Positions 60,150 to 64,000 of a stretch of 64,000 nucleotides of DNA are shown in pieces. Both the position numbers and the translations under genes were made by a program. Below the pieces are notes generated by a model. That model ran no database searches. It was not told where the DNA came from and saw only the letters and a program-made list of their open reading frames with translations. Positions within the stretch are counted from its first letter, which is position 1. Every line of letters starts with the position of its first letter. This DNA comes from Xenopus tropicalis. Lineage: Eukaryota > Chordata > Amphibia > Anura > Pipidae. Location of the stretch: assembly GCF_000004195.4 (NCBI RefSeq), contig NC_030685.2, positions 52,280,016 to 52,344,015 of the forward strand, written 5' to 3'.

Positions 60150-60474
60150 TACAGGTATGGGGGATCAGTTATCTGGAAACCCGTTACCAAGAAAGCTCCG
60201 AATTACGGAAAGCCTGTCTCTCATAGTCTCCATTTTATCAAATAATTCAGATTTTTTAAATTTATTTCCTTTTTCTCTATAAAAATAAAACGGTACCTTG
60301 TAGTTTATCCTTATTGGATGCAAAACAATCCTATTTGGTTTAATTAATGTTTTATTGATTTTTAAGTAGACTTAAGGTAGGGTTAGGGTTAGGGATTAGT
60401 TAAATTACGGAAAGACCGCTTATCCAGAAAGCCCTTGGTCCCGAACATTCTGGATAACTGGTCCTACACCTGTA
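60150..60474. mobile_element. TACAGGTATGG-type MITE, inverted relative to 59412
   Basis: Same family as 59412-59743 in opposite orientation (TCCGAATTACGGAAAGCC, GGATGCAAAACAATCCTA). It contains a short telomere-like run at 60378-60396. Confidence 0.7.
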
Positions 60475-60596
60475 TACTGAACAGAGACAAGATAAAAATG
60501 GCAGGCATTCCTCTTTTACTGTATACAGTTCCAAGCAGCAGTATAAAAAAAATATATATATAAATTTTAAAGCTTGACTAAAGAAATAGGCTAGAT

Positions 60597-61415
60597 CAGT
60601 GCTGTCCAACTGGCGGCCCGCGACCCCCCTCCGTGTGGCCCCCCACCTGTCTGGCTGCTTTGATGGCTTACCTATGTGTAAGCTTTAAATTGTATCAGTA
60701 CTGGCCCCCTGCATGGTTAACACCTCAAATTCAGGCTGTAAACCCCCCTGTATTGTTTAAAAATGTAATCCCCTGTGTTGTTCACACCTTTTAATCTCTG
60801 CATTGTTCATCCCCTGCATTGTTCACACCTCAGGCTCAGGTTGTAATCACCAACATTGTTCAACTCTTCACACCTCAGACAGTAGGAGCAGTAGAAACCC
60901 AAAAATAAACCATGCACACTATAAAATGAACATATACTGAGGTGGTACTGCAATTAGTTTTTTTTTAATATATAGGTATTGTGCAGACTGCCTGTGTGTG
61001 CCATACACACAGGCAGGGTAGGGAAGGCAGAGTGTGGCGCACACAGGCAGGGTAAGGAAGGCAGAGTGTGGCGCACACAGGCAGGGTAAGGAAGGCAGAG
61101 TGTGGCGCACACAGGCAGGGTGGGGCAGGCAGAGTGTGGCGCACACAGGCAGGGTGGGGCAGGCAGAGTGTGGCGCACACAGGCAGGGTGGGGCAGGCAG
61201 AGTGTGGCGCACACAGGCAGGGTGAGGCAGGCAGAGTGTGGCAGGTTTTTGCTGTACTACCACCAGTAATATGGCTATGGTCATGTAATAACATGGGTGT
61301 GGTTTCAAGTGGGTGTGGTTTTAAAAAAGGGGAGTGGTCAAAACTAGCTTCCATTATCGGCCCTCCACCACCTCCATTACACGGCCCTCGGTGCCACAGA
61401 AGTTGGACAGCACTG
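60597..61415. mobile_element. hAT non-autonomous element, 819 bp, perfect 8-bp target duplication
   Basis: Ends CAGTGCTGTCCAACT and AGTTGGACAGCACTG are exact inverted repeats. GGCTAGAT flanks both sides (60589-60596 and 61416-61423). The interior has CCTGCATTGTTCACACC-like short repeats (60700-60880) and a 34-bp minisatellite. No transposase. Confidence 0.92.
61003..61242. repeat. 34-bp minisatellite, seven units, inside the hAT element
   Basis: Units GCGCACACAGGCAGGG-T(A/G)(A/G)GG(A/C)AGGCAGAGTGTG follow each other every 34 bases at about 61003, 61037, 61071, 61105, 61139, 61173 and 61207. Early units read GGTAAGGAAGG and later ones GGTGGGGCAGG, so the array has two unit types. Open frames across it on both strands are repeat artefacts. 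Confidence 0.9.
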
Positions 61416-62258
61416 GGCTAGATACATCGTTAGTGCTGTTAGCTGCTCAGAGCACACTGAGCACATGCACTGTCCAGACAGATTCTAACAATCCAAGATG
61501 GGAAGCTCCTGTGACAACTGTAAAGACCAATATCATAACTACTATAGAGATGCTAAAAACTTTTGGCTAGTGCAGTCAGTTTAGTATATAAAATATGGTA
61601 TTTCTAGCCATATTCATTTTTAGGATTTAGTTCTCCTTTAAAGAACTGCACTACTTTACAAGCAGGCTAAACACTTTTCTTACTAGAGCATCCCTTTAAG
61701 TTTGATTTGAACAAAATTGTGGTTAGGTACCCTTAATGTATTTACAATTATCAGTATATTTGTGCTTAGTATAGGGACATTCTAAGACAATCATGAATTG
61801 ATGGGCTGCTTCTTTACAGTTGACCAAACCTTGGCTGTTGTTTCTAAGGTGGCAGTGCCATTTTTGGCCACAGCCAAATTGTTCAATATCAGTGCAACTG
61901 TGTAATCTATTATCCACATAAGACTTAGGGTGCTTCATCTAGACAACAGCACCTGAGTTCCTTACAACCTACTCACTGGAGTCTTGGTGTCATGTGACAT
62001 GGTCTCACATCCTTAGGATGAAGGATTCATAGTGAATTCTATGAAGGTAAGCCGCACAGACCCTGACAGCGCAAAGCAGCCCCACACCATAGCATTTCCA
62101 CCATGCTATCCAGTTAGTATCAGGTTCTTCTGTTAATGTTCTGTTTTGTGGTTCAGTCTGTACTCTCTGTGCCTTGTCTGTACTTCCATTCTAAATTGAC
62201 AGTTATCTTTATTAAAACTGCCTATCTACCCTGCCCAACTGTATAACCAAACTGTTAC

Positions 62259-62682
62259 TTAAAGGAACAGTAACACCAAAAAATGAAAGTGTATAAAAGT
62301 AACTAAAATATAATGTGCTGCTGCCCTACACTGGTAAAAGTTGTGTGTTTACTTTAGAAAGTCTACTATAATTTATATAAATAAGCTGCTATGTAGCCAT
62401 GGGGGCAGCCATTCAAAGGAGAAAAGGCACAGGCACATAGCAGATAACAGATAAAACACTATTGTATTCCACAGAACTTATCTGTTATCTGCTTTGTAAC
62501 CTGTGCCTTTTCTCCTTTTTCCAGCTTGAATGGCTGCCCCCATGGCTACACAGCAGCTTATTATATAAATTATAGTAGTGTTACTGTAGCAAACACACCA
62601 GTTTTACCAGTGCAGGGCAACAGTGCATTATATTTTTATTACTTTAAAGCTCTTTCATTTTTTGGTGTTACTGTTCCTTTAA
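62259..62682. mobile_element. T2-like foldback MITE
   Basis: TTAAAGGAACAGTAACACC at the left and GGTGTTACTGTTCCTTTAA at the right are exact inverses, both with TTAA. The inner arms (ATGGGGGCAGCCATTCAA against TTGAATGGCTGCCCCCAT; GGAGAAAAGGCACAGG) also pair, so the whole 424 bp is nearly palindromic. Confidence 0.85.
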
Positions 62683-62999
62683 GCCTGTCACACAATGGCA
62701 GTAAAAAAACCTTTTACTGTTTTGTCCAGCCTTTACCTTGGCTCAACAGCAGGGGGTGCCCCAGTTACACATGTATATATAAAAGAGCTAATATCCAAAT
62801 AAAAAAAGAAAGCTTTGAGCAATTTTACATTTTATACACAAAATATATGTTGTCTTAGACATATGACATATTTTCTAAAGTTTCTGTATTATGTGACGAC
62901 AACTCATTTTCCAGCCAGAATAAATTAAAAAAAGATATAATGGTCAGTCTGTCCATTATTCTCTTGCTATAAAAATAGATCATTCCCACCCCAGAAGAT

Positions 63000-63590
63000 T
63001 TCAGTGGGTTGATTATGCACGCTTAGAGCTGCACTCTTTGTTCAATAGATCAAATGGTTCCCCATTCTATATCAGATATTACAAATATGACACAACTAAG
63101 TATTATAATACAGCTTTTAAAGGTGGTGATTGCCAATGCAATCCAGGGCCTGAACTAAGGGTAGGCATCCTGTTGCACCATCAAACAGTATATTTTGTTA
63201 ATAAGATTACTTTTGTCACAAAAAGGGAGGTGACAGCAGTTATTTCTCATATTGGTAGCAGAAGAAAATTCTACTGCTTTCCACTGTGATGAGGTGTCGG
63301 GGTAGATGTTCAGCGTATGAAAGATTACTCTCATTTGAAGTGAATGGATGGGCGTGCCAAGCCAAAATGTCGGGTCTTGGGAGCCCTTCACCTAGGCCCT
63401 GTTTAGTCCTTATCTGTCTACATGTCTCTCACTGAAGGAGAGCCCCAAGCTAAGACTCTACATACCAAGTTACTAAAAAAAAAAATGTTTTCTTTCAACC
63501 CAAGCTAAAAGTCTATATACCTCTAGATTTTAATTTCTTACTCCACCTGGCTATCAATGTTCCTTCCTAAAAAGCCATGGGCACTAGCGA
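63000..63590. other. Intergenic sequence downstream of NOP58
   Basis: No exon, RNA gene or clear transposon terminus is recognised here. BMPR2, the next gene in the human order, is not reached within the window. Confidence 0.35.
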
Positions 63591-63876
63591 TGTGCGGGTC
63601 GAGAAATACTCAACCCCAACCCGCCTGCTCCCAACCCTACCCGACTCGGCTTCTCCCCCCTCTGACCTGCAGCTGCCTGCCCTGCCCCTTAATGATGTCA
63701 CAAAAGAGGTGGGGCATGTCGGAGCCTATAAATTCAGAAGCTGGAACTAGAAAGCTGGCAGTGTTAGGTCACGGGCAGGGAGGTTGAGCGGAAGAGCTCA
63801 ACCCGCCCGCAAACCCACAGTTGATGTGCCAAGGTTGGCCCGAATCTGGTATCGGGTTGGCCCACACATCACTAAT
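63591..63876. mobile_element. MITE related to 20384-20655
   Basis: Starts TAGCGATGTGCGGGTCGAGAA and ends GGCCCACACATCACTA. The interior shares ATGATGTCACAAAAGAGGTGG-like and CTATAAATTCAGAAGC sequence with the other copy. No clean target duplication found. Confidence 0.55.
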
Positions 63877-64000
63877 GGAGACGCTTGTCCACTAATTTTA
63901 TTGTTGATCTGCCACCACAGTAGCCTGGGTTTGATGGGTGTGCTTCTTTTTTAGCTGCCTTCAGCCAAGGCATTTGATGACATATATTTTGGTTGAATGG

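Noticed and set aside
60919..61421. Open frames of 117-129 codons near 61 kb on both strands
   Set aside because: They follow the 34-bp minisatellite, which is open in several frames, and stop at its edges. No start context or conserved domain.

Overview
The window is vertebrate nuclear DNA, almost certainly from a pipid frog of the genus Xenopus. Small exons with canonical GT/AG junctions sit in long introns full of short terminal-inverted-repeat elements, including T2-type elements that begin TTAAAGG. The gene order matches the human 2q33 block KIAA2012(+) - SUMO1(-) - NOP58(+). The species (X. tropicalis or X. laevis) cannot be decided from the sequence alone.

Layout: (1) 1-21.6 kb (+): the last 15 recognisable coding exons of a KIAA2012 orthologue. 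This is a charged, coiled-coil protein; its 5' part lies outside the window. (2) 23.6-36.1 kb (-): a complete five-exon SUMO1 gene of 102 codons, converging on KIAA2012. Intron 1 carries transposable elements and a G-rich minisatellite. (3) 36.2-46 kb: an intergenic stretch with a ~470 bp near-perfect hairpin, several transposons, and a degenerate Ste20/PAK-like kinase on the minus strand that is absent from the equivalent human interval. (4) 46.2-58.8 kb (+): a complete 15-exon NOP58 gene (533 codons). Its introns hold five box C/D snoRNAs, two of SNORD70 type and three of SNORD11 type. (5) 58.8-64 kb: intergenic, almost entirely transposable elements, including an hAT element with a perfect 8-bp target duplication and a 34-bp minisatellite inside it.

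Functional links: NOP58 is a core protein of box C/D snoRNPs, and its own introns encode C/D snoRNAs whose guides fall on two nearby nucleotides of 18S rRNA (Gm509 and Am512 in human numbering). NOP58 is also a known SUMO target. The frog protein keeps two psi-K-x-E motifs in its lysine-rich tail, and SUMO1 is its neighbour about 10 kb away.

No wholly new biological system was found. The most unusual items are the tripled SNORD11-type guide set, the giant hairpin, the lineage-specific kinase relic with an in-frame TGA next to its DFG motif, and the tandem repeats inside transposons.
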